A DNA stretch of 64,000 bases from Porphyromonadaceae bacterium UBA7180 (GTDB taxonomy: Bacteria > Bacteroidota > Bacteroidia > Bacteroidales > Muribaculaceae), in contig DKVK01000060.1 in assembly GCA_002491165.1 (NCBI GenBank), positions 21,010-85,009 of the forward strand, read 5' to 3'. Shown piece after piece: positions 54,305-62,883 of this stretch (its first letter is position 1; each line of letters starts with the position of its first letter). The translations under genes were made by a program, and so were the position numbers. The notes below the pieces were generated by a model that made no database searches, had not been told where the DNA came from, and saw only the letters and a program-made list of their open reading frames with translations.

Positions 54305-55348
54305 TTAACGCCAATAGACTTTGCCTACGCTCTTGAAGTCGCCGGCATTGGTTATGTAGATGGTGAACTCGCGGCCGCAGGCCACTTCCTTGACGCCGCC
54401 TTCCACCCTTGTGGGCTTGCGGGCCGTCTGCTTCGAGCCGTTGCCTATCTGCCCCTCTTCATTCATACCCCAGCCGTAAAGCGACCCGTCTCCACGCACC
54501 GTCATGGTGAAGAACTCGCCGCACGAAACCTGCCGGACGTCCGACATGATTTTCACGGGCTTAAAATGTGCGGTATTGGTGCCGTCGCCGAGCTGGTACC
54601 AGTTGTTGACGCCCCAGCCATATAGCGAGCCGTCGTCGAGAACGGCCATGCCGTGACGTCCGCCCATCGCCGCCGATTTCACGTTGCTGAGGATTTTTAC
54701 CGGCGAGGTGCGGATGGTTTTCGTGCCGTCGCCGAGCTGTCCCCACTGGTTGTCGCCCCAGGCGTAGAGCGACCCGTCGTTGAGCATGGCCAAGGTGCTG
54801 CCGTTCCCTTTGTCGCACACCACCTCTTTGACGTTCGAGAGTACCTTTACGGGGGTATTGTGGGAACGTCTGGAGCCGTCGCCGAGCTGTCCGTAATCGT
54901 TGCTTCCCCAGGCGTAGAGCGACCCGTCGTTGAGGACGGCCAGTGTGTGCCAGCCTCCGCAGGCCACCTGCTTTACATCGGAGAGCACCTTTACCGGTTT
55001 CAGGCGGTTGGCCGTGGTGCCGTCGCCAAGCTGACCTTTGCTGTTGTCGCCCCAGGCGTAGAGGGAACCATCATCGGTGATTGCCATGGAATGTTGGCCA
55101 CCGGCGGCCATCGCCTTTATGCCTGAGAGCACTTTAACGGGCGTTGAGCGTTTGCGGCGTGTGCCGTCGCCTATCTCTCCACTGTCGTTGTTGCCGAAAG
55201 CCCACAGCGTGCCGTCTTTTTTGAGCACGAGGCCATGGTATTCGCCGGCCGCAACGGCGGCATACGAGCCGCGCTGCGCCTGCACCGTTTCGGGAATCAC
55301 TAATGCACACAATAGTACAAATATGATGACGGGGAGTCTGGTAGTCAT
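54305..55348 (-). CDS. Secreted RCC1-repeat beta-propeller protein
   Basis: A 347-residue protein. A signal peptide (residues 1-24, ending TVQAQ) is followed by six full and one partial RCC1 repeats of about 48 residues, each with the pattern DGSLYAWGxNxxGQLGDG followed by TPVKVLSxVK. Seven blades suit a closed propeller. The repeats are very alike, as if recently expanded. RCC1 folds act in protein-protein binding; in eukaryotes RCC1 is a chromatin-bound exchange factor, but this one is exported. It lies 11 bases after the kinase and 12 bases before the helicase gene, so the three are one operon. Confidence 0.88.
   Translation of the reverse strand: MTTRLPVIIFVLLCALVIPETVQAQRGSYAAVAAGEYHGLVLKKDGTLWAFGNNDSGEIGDGTRRKRSTPVKVLSGIKAMAAGGQHSMAITDDGSLYAWGDNSKGQLGDGTTANRLKPVKVLSDVKQVACGGWHTLAVLNDGSLYAWGSNDYGQLGDGSRRSHNTPVKVLSNVKEVVCDKGNGSTLAMLNDGSLYAWGDNQWGQLGDGTKTIRTSPVKILSNVKSAAMGGRHGMAVLDDGSLYGWGVNNWYQLGDGTNTAHFKPVKIMSDVRQVSCGEFFTMTVRGDGSLYGWGMNEEGQIGNGSKQTARKPTRVEGGVKEVACGREFTIYITNAGDFKSVGKVYWR
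54440..55290 (-). repeat. Six tandem RCC1 coding repeats of about 144 bases
   Basis: The DNA repeats at about 144-base intervals with cores such as GGCGACGGCACC and the complement of CAGGCGTAGAGCGACCC. Strong DNA identity between several copies suggests recent duplication and a risk of recombination. Confidence 0.6.
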
Positions 55349-55359
55349 GTTCGGGCGTC

Positions 55360-56874
55360 TTAGAAGTTATTGGTTACAGGGTGATCGCTATTCCCTATCT
55401 TCGAGTCCTTTATCTGTTCCTGATTGTGATTTTTGGGTTTCGGCTCCTTCTTTTGGGATTCCGCTTTATTTGTAACGGTAGGTTTTACCTGAGATTGGGC
55501 CTTCGGTTCGTCCTTCTTCTTCACCGTCGGGGCGGGAACGCCCGGAGTTTCGGTTTGCGTCTGCTGCCGCACTTCGACAGCAGGCTCGGACTGAGGCTCT
55601 TCCACAGCAGGTTCATCCGCAACTTCCTGGGCAGGAACGGTTTTCGAGGCAGATTCCACAGCCACACCTTCATCGGAACTCTCCTCGTCGCTACCAATGG
55701 CAGCCAAGGCAATCACAGCTCCAACTACAAGCGCCGCGGCGATGATGACATATATTATCCGCGATGGCTTCTTCCTCTCCTGTCTCGCGTGAACAGAAGG
55801 AACGACAGGAGGAGCAACGGGAGCGACCGGCGGTTGCGGCGGACTCGCAGCATCCGGCTTCCTCACCTCGGCTTTCTCCTCCTTCCGTGGCTTGCGGTCC
55901 GGGTTGATAATAACCGTTTCCTCGCTCTCCACGACCGGAGGGATGACCTCAACCGTTTCGATGGCCGCGTCAGATTCGCCGTTGATGTCAAGTTCCTCGA
56001 TGGATTTCGGGCGCGTATGGATGTCGAGGGTCATGCGTTCTATGAGGCGGCGCATCTGCGGCGAGACGGTTTCCGGCAGTTCGGCGGCCAGCTCGCCGTC
56101 GCGCAGCATCAGCGACGATTTAGGCTGAAGCCCCGTGAGGCAAAACCATAGCGTGGCACCAAGGGCGTAGATATCCGACTCCGGCGAGAACGCCGATATG
56201 CCGGAATACTGCTCGCGCGGCGAGTACCCTTCGCTCACCCCGAGCGTCTTGACGGTGGTGGTGGGACGTCCGGCCTGGTCGTAATGTTTGGAAAGGCCAA
56301 AGTCGATGAGCACAGGACGCAGTTCGCCGTTTTCTTCATGCCCGAGCATGATGTTTCCGGGCTTTATGTCGAGGTGGCAGATGTGCGACTTGTGCAAGAG
56401 ACTCATGGCGTCGAGGATAGGCCACATCAGGCTGCGCGTCTCCTCTTCGCTCAGTGCGCCGCGCCGCTCCACATACTCGCGCAGGCTCTCGCCGTCGACA
56501 AACTCCATGACGTAATACGCGGTATTGTTGGCCTCGAAAACCTCGTCGAAGCCCACGATGTTATGGTGCGTGAATCCTATCTTTTTCAACCGCGAGGCCT
56601 CGGATATGAAGTCGCGGCGTGCATTCTCCACGCGCTCGCGCGCCGGATTGGAGTAATTGATGCGCGAGTCGGCGAGGCGTTCGCAGTCGCTGGCGGGGAA
56701 AAATTCCTTGATGCAGAAATTGGCCGTCATGCGGATAGTGCCTACCGTCACGGGAGCCTTCACCTTATAAGTGATACCGAAACCTCCGGCACCCAACTTT
56801 TTGATAATGGTATATTTACGCGAATTGCCCGATAACTCGAAGCCATTGGGGAGTTCGTTTTCGATGCGTGGCAT
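55360..56874 (-). CDS. Membrane-anchored eukaryotic-type Ser/Thr protein kinase
   Basis: A 504-residue kinase. The Gly loop KKLGAGGFGITYKV (about residues 24-37), the VAIK-like CIKEFFP, catalytic loop HICHLDIKPGNIML (about 157-170), DFGLSKHYDQ (about 183-192) and the APE-type segment SEGYSPREQYSG are complete, so it should be active. After the catalytic domain comes a Pro-rich linker (about 300-365), one transmembrane helix (about 370-391) and a Pro/Glu/Gln/Lys-rich extracytoplasmic tail without PASTA repeats. It leads the operon with RCC1 and SNF2 genes and has its own consensus promoter. It might phosphorylate the helicase's acidic/Ser-rich linker; this is inference. Confidence 0.9.
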   Translation of the reverse strand: MPRIENELPNGFELSGNSRKYTIIKKLGAGGFGITYKVKAPVTVGTIRMTANFCIKEFFPASDCERLADSRINYSNPARERVENARRDFISEASRLKKIGFTHHNIVGFDEVFEANNTAYYVMEFVDGESLREYVERRGALSEEETRSLMWPILDAMSLLHKSHICHLDIKPGNIMLGHEENGELRPVLIDFGLSKHYDQAGRPTTTVKTLGVSEGYSPREQYSGISAFSPESDIYALGATLWFCLTGLQPKSSLMLRDGELAAELPETVSPQMRRLIERMTLDIHTRPKSIEELDINGESDAAIETVEVIPPVVESEETVIINPDRKPRKEEKAEVRKPDAASPPQPPVAPVAPPVVPSVHARQERKKPSRIIYVIIAAALVVGAVIALAAIGSDEESSDEGVAVESASKTVPAQEVADEPAVEEPQSEPAVEVRQQTQTETPGVPAPTVKKKDEPKAQSQVKPTVTNKAESQKKEPKPKNHNQEQIKDSKIGNSDHPVTNNF

Positions 56875-56931
56875 AGCAGAAAAAATTTATGATTAGGGTA
56901 ATAAAAGCAACAAAGCCTTACATCCCTTTTG

Positions 56932-56963
56932 CAAAGTTACACACTTTTCTTTAAAATGGCAAA
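56932..56963 (-). promoter_or_regulatory. Promoter of the kinase-RCC1-helicase-LRR operon
   Basis: Minus strand: TTTG (56963-56960), 20-base spacer, TAACTTTG (56939-56932): full consensus. Start near 56926, leader about 50 bases. Its -33 box touches the hairpin that ends the rodA transcript. Confidence 0.82.
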
Positions 56964-56991
56964 CTTCCGGATGAGAAAAACAACCGGAAGT
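56963..56991 (-). terminator. Hairpin after rodA
   Basis: An 8-bp stem ACTTCCGG (56963-56970)/CCGGAAGT (56984-56991), loop of 13, followed on the minus strand by TTGCCATTTT. A moderate terminator of the rod-shape operon. Confidence 0.55.
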
Positions 56992-57017
56992 CTGCTATTT
57001 GCCGTTAATGTAGCGTG

Positions 57018-58484
57018 TCAATGCCGTTCCTTGCGGCTGGCATCGATGCGCAACAGTATGAATATCAGTATGGTAAAGCCCCACAAAGCCGAGCCGCCGT
57101 AGCTCAGGAACGGCAACGGTATGCCTATGACGGGGCATAATCCGATGACCATCCCCACGTTCACCGCAAGGTGGAATATCAGGAACGACACCACGCAGTA
57201 GGCATAAACCCTCCCGAAGGGGGTATGTTGTCGCTCCGCTATGTGTATAAGCCTCAGTATCAGTGCCAGGAAAAGCACGAGCACAGTCACGGTGCCGATG
57301 AATCCTTCCTCCTCGCCGATGGTGCAGAAGATGAAGTCTGTGTGCTGTTCCGGCACATATTTCAGCTTGGTCTGGGTGCCGTTGAGAAACCCTTTGCCGG
57401 TGACTCCGCCCGAGCCGATGGCTATCTTCGACTGGTTGACGTTGTAGCCCGACTTCCTGACGTCGTCCTCGATGCCGACGGCGACCTTGATGCGCACCTG
57501 CTGGTGCGGCTGCAGCACACTGCCGAAGACGTAGCCTACGGAGAAGAGGAACGATACCGAGACGAGCATGAAGCCGAGCGTAATGGCGTATTTCTGCATA
57601 CGGTGGCGCATCATAGCCAGGGCAACGTATACGGCCGTTCCGCCGAGCATTATCAGGAAGAAGGCCACGCCGGGGACATTCACGCCGCAGAGCGCCAGGA
57701 CGGTGACTACCGCGCCGCCGCCCAGGAAGGCGAAAAGCACGTTGCGTGCCACGAAGCGGTCGCGACAATAAAACCACAGCATCCCGATGAAGATGGCCAC
57801 TATGAAGATGAAGACGGTGAACTGCCCCACGGGCATACCCAGCAGCAACGGCGTGGCATACTTCACCGCCACCACAAAATAAGTGACGGCACATACCACC
57901 GCAAAGAGTATCATACCGCTCATCCCCTCGCGGTAAAGCACGAAGACAAGAGAGAAATAGACCAGCGCCGAACCCGTCTCCTTCTGCAAAAGTATTAAGA
58001 TGATGGGCACGAAGATGATGATGAGGGCGCGGAAGTAGTTGCTCGGTTTCTGATTGAGCCGGAAGTTATAGGAGTCAAACAGTTTGGCAAGCGCCAGTGC
58101 CGTCGCGAACTTGCCGAACTCTGCGGGCTGGAGGCTCACCGGCCCGAAAGAGAGCCAGGAGCGCGACCCCTTGATGTCGGGCGCAATGAAGATTGTCAGT
58201 ATCAGCACAAGAATCACCACGCCGTAAATCGGGTAGGCATAAGCCTCGTAGAGGCGGTAGTCGAGCAGCATTATGGCGCAGCCGATGACCAGCGAAAGGC
58301 CTATCCACACGAACTGTTTGCCGGAGAACTCCGAAAAGTCGAAGAGCGACGCGTTGTCAAAGTCGTAGCTCGCGGCGTAGATGCTGACGGCGCCAATGAC
58401 CACCAGCATCAGGTAGAGCACGATTGTCATCCAGTCTATGGACCGGAACATCGAGGTGTTGGCTTCAGTGTTTCTTAACTCCAC
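57018..58484 (-). CDS. rodA: Rod-shape peptidoglycan polymerase RodA
   Basis: A 488-residue SEDS glycosyltransferase that polymerises lipid II with PBP2 during elongation. About ten membrane helices; the conserved SFGPVSLQPAEFGKFATAL segment (about residues 112-130, quoted in full), TGKGFLNGTQTKLKYVPEQHTDFIF core (NGTQTK and PEQHTDFI) and the C-terminal GIPLPFLSYGGSALWG are family hallmarks. It is longer than E. coli RodA (370) because of an extra hydrophobic region in the middle, as in Bacteroidales. Its start overlaps PBP2 by 20 bases. Confidence 0.94.
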   Translation of the reverse strand: MELRNTEANTSMFRSIDWMTIVLYLMLVVIGAVSIYAASYDFDNASLFDFSEFSGKQFVWIGLSLVIGCAIMLLDYRLYEAYAYPIYGVVILVLILTIFIAPDIKGSRSWLSFGPVSLQPAEFGKFATALALAKLFDSYNFRLNQKPSNYFRALIIIFVPIILILLQKETGSALVYFSLVFVLYREGMSGMILFAVVCAVTYFVVAVKYATPLLLGMPVGQFTVFIFIVAIFIGMLWFYCRDRFVARNVLFAFLGGGAVVTVLALCGVNVPGVAFFLIMLGGTAVYVALAMMRHRMQKYAITLGFMLVSVSFLFSVGYVFGSVLQPHQQVRIKVAVGIEDDVRKSGYNVNQSKIAIGSGGVTGKGFLNGTQTKLKYVPEQHTDFIFCTIGEEEGFIGTVTVLVLFLALILRLIHIAERQHTPFGRVYAYCVVSFLIFHLAVNVGMVIGLCPVIGIPLPFLSYGGSALWGFTILIFILLRIDASRKERH

Positions 58485-60315
58485 TGTTCTGAATTGTATT
58501 AGAGTGCAGCATAGATTCCTCCATGGCTTTATGGGCCGGTGAAATCTCGCCCTTGAGATACTTTTCCATTATAAGGGCGCCGATGGGGACACCGAAAGCG
58601 GCGCCGAAACCGGCGTTCTCCACATAGACGGCGACGGCGATTTTCGGTTTGTCGAAGGGAGCGAAGCCCATGAACGCCGAGTGGTCGCGGCCGTGGGGGT
58701 TCTGTGCGGTACCGGTCTTTCCTGCCACCTCAATGTCGCCGAGATTGGCCTTGCGGCAGGTACCGCCGAGTACCGCCATGCGCATGCCGCGCGCCACCAT
58801 GTCGTAGTATTCGCGGCGTATGTGTATCTGCCGGCGCGTACGGTAGTTCTTGTCGATGACGGTATCCTGCACCTCCTTCACCACATGCGGCGTTATGAAC
58901 CATCCGCGGTTGGCTATCGTGGCGCAGAGGTTGGCTATCTGTATCGGAGTGGCGAGAACCTCGCCCTGGCCGATGCTCACCGAAATCACGGAGTTGGCCG
59001 ACCAGTCTCCCTTCAGCATCTTGTTGTAATAGTCGCTGTTGGGAAGGAAACCGCGTGCCTCGCCGGGCAGGTCGATGCCCAGACGGTAGCCGTAACCCAT
59101 CTCCACAAGGTACTTCTTCCACTTCTCGAACTGCGCCGCCGGTGTGGTGCCGGCTTTGTCAATCATGTTCTTGAATCCCCAGCAGAAGTAGGCGTTACAG
59201 GAGGTTTCGAGGGCCGGAAGCAGGGCGATGGGAGAACCGTGGCCGTGGCATCCCACGCGCAGTCCGTTCACGTAGCCGCGGTGGCAGGGATACTGCGTGC
59301 CTTCGGTCACCACCCCTTCCTGCAGGAAGATGAGTCCCTGCGTCGGCTTGAAAGTGGAGCCGGGGGGATATGCGCCCTGTATGGCACGGTCGTAGAGCGG
59401 CTTGTAGGGGTTCTTCACCAGCTCGGCGTAGTGGTTGCCGCGCTCGCGGCCCACGAGTTCCGAAGGATTGTAACCCGGTGAGGAGACGAGGCAGAGTATC
59501 TCGCCCGTCTCCGGTTCTATGGCCACGATGGCGCCTATCTTGCCGGCCATGAGGCGCTCGCCGTACTCCTGTAGCTCGATGTCGAGCGAGAGCTTGAGGT
59601 TGCGTCCCGAGCCGGGCTGCACGTCGTGGATGCCGTCTTCATATTTGCCCTTTATGCGGCCGAGGGCGTCCTTCATGAGCACTTCCATACCCTTGGTGCC
59701 GCGCAGTGCCTGCTCGTATGAGCGTTCCACGCCGAGGTCGCCGGTGTAGTCGCCGCGGCGGTAATAGCGGTCGCGGTCCACGTCTTCGGCCGAGACCTCC
59801 CGGATATTGCCCAGCACGTTGGCGCCGCACTCGTAGTTGTACTGGCGCACGGTACGTTTCTGGATGAAGAAGCCGGGAAATTTGTGTAGTTTCTCCTGCA
59901 GACGCCCGTAATCCTCCTGCGATAGTTGCGAAATCAGTTTCTGCGGCGTGTAGGCCGAGTATCCCGGGTTGCGGCGCGGGTTCTTCATGTCGTCCCACTT
60001 CTGCTTTAGTTCGGCGGGGGTGATGTTGAGCACGCGGCAGAGCGCCAGGGTGTCGAAGTTGCCGACGTCGCGCGGTATGAGCATGACGTCGTAGGCCGGC
60101 TGGTTGAAAACCACCAGCTTGTCGTTGCGGTCGTAGATAAGGCCGCGGGCCGGGTATATGATACGTTCGAGCAGGGCATTGCTCTCCGCGTTGGCCTTAT
60201 ACTTGGTGTCGAGCACCTGAAGGCTGAACAGGCGTACGATGTAGATAAGGACTATGAGGCAGAGGAATCCCCCGATTACGTATTTTCTTTTTTCTAACTT
60301 ATAATCTTTTCTCAC
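58465..60315 (-). CDS. mrdA: Penicillin-binding protein 2 (elongasome transpeptidase)
   Basis: A 616-residue class B PBP. One N-terminal membrane helix (about residues 13-30), the pedestal/dimerisation domain, and the transpeptidase: SxxK in PPGSTFKPTQ (Ser about residue 320), SxN in LETSCNAYF, and KTG in EVAGKTGTAQNP. The segment NLCATIANRGWFITPHVV sits between. It forms a pair with RodA. The gene overlaps mreD by 17 bases and rodA by 20, so translation is tightly coupled. Confidence 0.95.
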   Translation of the reverse strand: MRKDYKLEKRKYVIGGFLCLIVLIYIVRLFSLQVLDTKYKANAESNALLERIIYPARGLIYDRNDKLVVFNQPAYDVMLIPRDVGNFDTLALCRVLNITPAELKQKWDDMKNPRRNPGYSAYTPQKLISQLSQEDYGRLQEKLHKFPGFFIQKRTVRQYNYECGANVLGNIREVSAEDVDRDRYYRRGDYTGDLGVERSYEQALRGTKGMEVLMKDALGRIKGKYEDGIHDVQPGSGRNLKLSLDIELQEYGERLMAGKIGAIVAIEPETGEILCLVSSPGYNPSELVGRERGNHYAELVKNPYKPLYDRAIQGAYPPGSTFKPTQGLIFLQEGVVTEGTQYPCHRGYVNGLRVGCHGHGSPIALLPALETSCNAYFCWGFKNMIDKAGTTPAAQFEKWKKYLVEMGYGYRLGIDLPGEARGFLPNSDYYNKMLKGDWSANSVISVSIGQGEVLATPIQIANLCATIANRGWFITPHVVKEVQDTVIDKNYRTRRQIHIRREYYDMVARGMRMAVLGGTCRKANLGDIEVAGKTGTAQNPHGRDHSAFMGFAPFDKPKIAVAVYVENAGFGAAFGVPIGALIMEKYLKGEISPAHKAMEESMLHSNTIQNSGVKKH

Positions 60316-60820
60316 GTTTCGAAAAAGCCAGGCTGTCTACGGCAAGCAGCAACGCGGTTGTAAGCACGCAGCTCGCCGAAGCTTTCAATATTATTTCTTT
60401 AACGTCGGAAAACGAAAAATATTCTATCGAGAAAATCAAAACGCAATAAATAGCCACCATCGAGAAGAGGTAACGGAAATAAGCGCCGAATCCCATGGAG
60501 GCGATGCCGGGCGTGAAAGTCACCGAGAAGTCGTCCTTCTGCACGAAACTGAAGAATACCTTCTTCTTGCAGACGGCCAGCACAGTGCAGGCCAGTGCGT
60601 TCATTCCCGCAGTGTCGCTGAAGAGGTCCACCCCCAGGCCCAGCAGGAACGAGAGGGTGAGCAACAGGTTGGTGGACATGCTTATCGGCTGGCGCACTAT
60701 GAAATAGATGAAGATAAAGGGGACCGCCGCTCCGAAGAGCACGATATGGTTGCAGACAAGCACCTGCAGCAACAGCAGGGCTATGAAGAGCAACGCGGTT
60801 GTGAATATTGTCCTGTTCAT
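60299..60820 (-). CDS. mreD: Rod-shape-determining protein MreD
   Basis: A 173-residue membrane protein with about five helices. Sequence conservation is low in this family; the call rests on size, hydropathy, the central LLTLSFLLGLGVDLFSDTAGMNA motif (given as LGLGVDLFSDTAG) and the position between mreC and PBP2. The stop overlaps the PBP2 start by 17 bases and the start overlaps mreC by 4. Confidence 0.9.
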   Translation of the reverse strand: MNRTIFTTALLFIALLLLQVLVCNHIVLFGAAVPFIFIYFIVRQPISMSTNLLLTLSFLLGLGVDLFSDTAGMNALACTVLAVCKKKVFFSFVQKDDFSVTFTPGIASMGFGAYFRYLFSMVAIYCVLIFSIEYFSFSDVKEIILKASASCVLTTALLLAVDSLAFSKREKRL

Positions 60821-61662
60821 TTCAAGTCGTAGTTAGCCAGCGTATCGAGTTCTGCGGCGTAGATGTCGCGGATGATGCTTACGGAGCGGAGGTTGCCCAG
60901 GTCGGAGGCCAGCCGCACCTTCAGCGTGAAGTAGTTGTCGTCGTCGCCGCGCACCTGCGCCATCACTATCCCCACGGGTATCCCCCCGGGGAAGGAGGTG
61001 GAGAAACCGGAGGTGACGATGGAGTCGCCCAGATGGCAGCGCACATGGCGCGGAATCTCCTCCACGTATGCCACGTGCGGGTCGTTCCCCTTCCACACCA
61101 GGGTACCCACGAAGTCGGTGCCCTTAAGCTTCACGGAAAATTTCTGGGCGTCGTTGAGCACCGAAATGATGCGCGCCGTGTGCGGACCGACCACATTCAC
61201 CACTCCGACGAGGCCGTTGTGGTCCACGACTCCCATTCCGGGGCGCACGCCGTCGGCCGTCCCTTTTTCCACGGTGATGTAATTGCGTTTGCGGTGTGTG
61301 CTGCTGGTAATTACCGGTGCCATTATGTAGTCGAAGCGGTACGACTTCATGTCGGCGTTGGTACCCAGCGAGTCGGCCAGCACTGCGCGGTAGGCGGCTA
61401 TCTGGCGCCGGGAGTTGAGCACTTCGGCCTCGAGCCGGGCCACACGCTGTTCCAGCGACGCGTTGCGGCTTTTAAGCGCAAAATAGCCTGTCACCTCCCC
61501 TACGCCGCTGTTGAGCGTCGAGCTCACGGAGTTGGCCGACGTAAGGTAGATGCTCTGCCGGTAAAGCGAGTTGCTGAATATCAGCACACAGCTCAGCAGC
61601 ACATAGAACAGGAATACGAACCATGTGCTGTATCGCAGTATGAAGTTAAGTAGGTTTCGCAC
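60817..61662 (-). CDS. mreC: Rod-shape-determining protein MreC
   Basis: A 281-residue bitopic protein. One membrane helix (about residues 12-29), a coiled coil (about 60-100), then the periplasmic beta domains with GTADGVRPGMGVVDHNGLVGVV (GxxxGVRPGMGVV and GLVGVV motifs) and GDSIVTSGFSTSFPGGIPVG (about 205-224), both typical of MreC. It links MreB filaments to PBP2. A long hairpin lies in the 98-base gap upstream, after mreB. Confidence 0.94.
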   Translation of the reverse strand: MRNLLNFILRYSTWFVFLFYVLLSCVLIFSNSLYRQSIYLTSANSVSSTLNSGVGEVTGYFALKSRNASLEQRVARLEAEVLNSRRQIAAYRAVLADSLGTNADMKSYRFDYIMAPVITSSTHRKRNYITVEKGTADGVRPGMGVVDHNGLVGVVNVVGPHTARIISVLNDAQKFSVKLKGTDFVGTLVWKGNDPHVAYVEEIPRHVRCHLGDSIVTSGFSTSFPGGIPVGIVMAQVRGDDDNYFTLKVRLASDLGNLRSVSIIRDIYAAELDTLANYDLK

Positions 61663-61677
61663 TTTCTTATCATCAAC

Positions 61678-61718
61678 GCGGACACGCGTCCCGGGTCATC
61701 TCCCGGGACGCCGTCCGC
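61678..61718 (-). promoter_or_regulatory. Long hairpin in the mreB-mreC gap
   Basis: GCGGAC (61678-61683) pairs with GTCCGC (61713-61718) and GCGTCCCGGG (61686-61695) with CCCGGGACGC (61702-61711), loop TCATCT. No T run follows on the minus strand, so it is more likely a processing or stability element that lets mreB outnumber the downstream products. Confidence 0.55.
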
Positions 61719-61760
61719 ACTGTTTTATCGGGCTATATATTCCTTTCAGGGCGCCGGGAA

Positions 61761-62816
61761 TCAGCGGATAAGGAAGTTGAAGCTGCCTATGTTCTTGAGA
61801 GCCACGCCGGTGCCGAGGGCTACTGCATGTAACGGATCGTCGGCTATCTTGAACTGGATGCCTATCTTGTCGGTGAAGCGCTTGGAGAGTCCGCGCAGCA
61901 GGGCGCCTCCGCCGGCCAGGTAGATGCCGTTGCGCACTATGTCGGCATAGAGTTCCGGAGGTGTCTGGGCCAGCGCTTCGAGCACGGCGTCTTCCATCTT
62001 TGAGATGGTGTTCTCGATGCAACGGGAAATCTCGTCATAGGTGACGGCCACCTGCATCGGCAGCGCGCTCATGCGGTTCGGGCCGGTGACGATGAAAGGT
62101 TCCGGCTCGTCGTCGAGCTTCGTGAGTGCCGAGCCGACGTTGATTTTTATCTGTTCGGCCATGGTGGTGCCCACCTTCAGGTTGTGCTCGCGGAGCATGT
62201 ACTCCTTGATGTCCTCTGTCAGGGCGTTCCCGGCCACGCGGATGCTCTTGTTGCTGACGATGCCGCCCAGCGAGATTACGGCGATTTCGGTGGAACCGCC
62301 GCCTATGTCGACTATCATGTTGCCTTCAGGCGCCACGACGTCGAGACCGATTCCGAGGGCAGCCGCCATGGGTTCATATATCATGTAGACGTCGCGTCCG
62401 CCGGCGTGCTCCGAGGAGTCGCGCACGGCACGGATTTCCACTTCGGTAGAGCCTGAGGGGATGCAGACCACCATGCGGAGCGACGGGGTGAATTTCCAGC
62501 GTTTGGAGCCCACCATCTTCACCATACCACGTATCATGGCCTCGGCGGCCTGGAAGTCGGCGATGACGCCGTCGCGCAGCGGGCGCACGGTGCGCAGGCC
62601 CGGCGGCTCCTTGCCTTCCATCATGTGTGCTTCCGTGCCCACGGCGCGGAGACGGTCTGTCTTATTTTCGATTGCTACGACCGACGGCTCGTCTACCACA
62701 ATCTTGTCGTTGTGGATGATGATGGAGTTGGCCGTTCCGAGGTCCATCGCTATCTCCTGCGTGAAGGAGAAGAGGCGCGAGAACCATGATTTTTTATTAC
62801 TCGGATTTTTTGTCAT
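61761..62816 (-). CDS. mreB: Rod-shape-determining actin homologue MreB
   Basis: A 351-residue actin-fold ATPase. MDLGTANSIIIHND (about residues 24-37) is phosphate loop 1, EPMAAALGIG and DIGGGSTEIAVISLGG (about 172-187) connect and phosphate 2, and YLAGGGALLRGL (about 300-311) the adenosine motif. The short N-terminus contains SWFSRLFSF, an amphipathic membrane-targeting helix. Gene order purH-mreB-mreC-mreD-PBP2-rodA is as in Bacteroides. Confidence 0.97.
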   Translation of the reverse strand: MTKNPSNKKSWFSRLFSFTQEIAMDLGTANSIIIHNDKIVVDEPSVVAIENKTDRLRAVGTEAHMMEGKEPPGLRTVRPLRDGVIADFQAAEAMIRGMVKMVGSKRWKFTPSLRMVVCIPSGSTEVEIRAVRDSSEHAGGRDVYMIYEPMAAALGIGLDVVAPEGNMIVDIGGGSTEIAVISLGGIVSNKSIRVAGNALTEDIKEYMLREHNLKVGTTMAEQIKINVGSALTKLDDEPEPFIVTGPNRMSALPMQVAVTYDEISRCIENTISKMEDAVLEALAQTPPELYADIVRNGIYLAGGGALLRGLSKRFTDKIGIQFKIADDPLHAVALGTGVALKNIGSFNFLIR

Positions 62817-62883
62817 TTTTTGCGTGTGTTGTAATTAGAGGAGTAAGAAGTGTATTTGTGGTGAGGAGATTAGGAGTTCCAAA

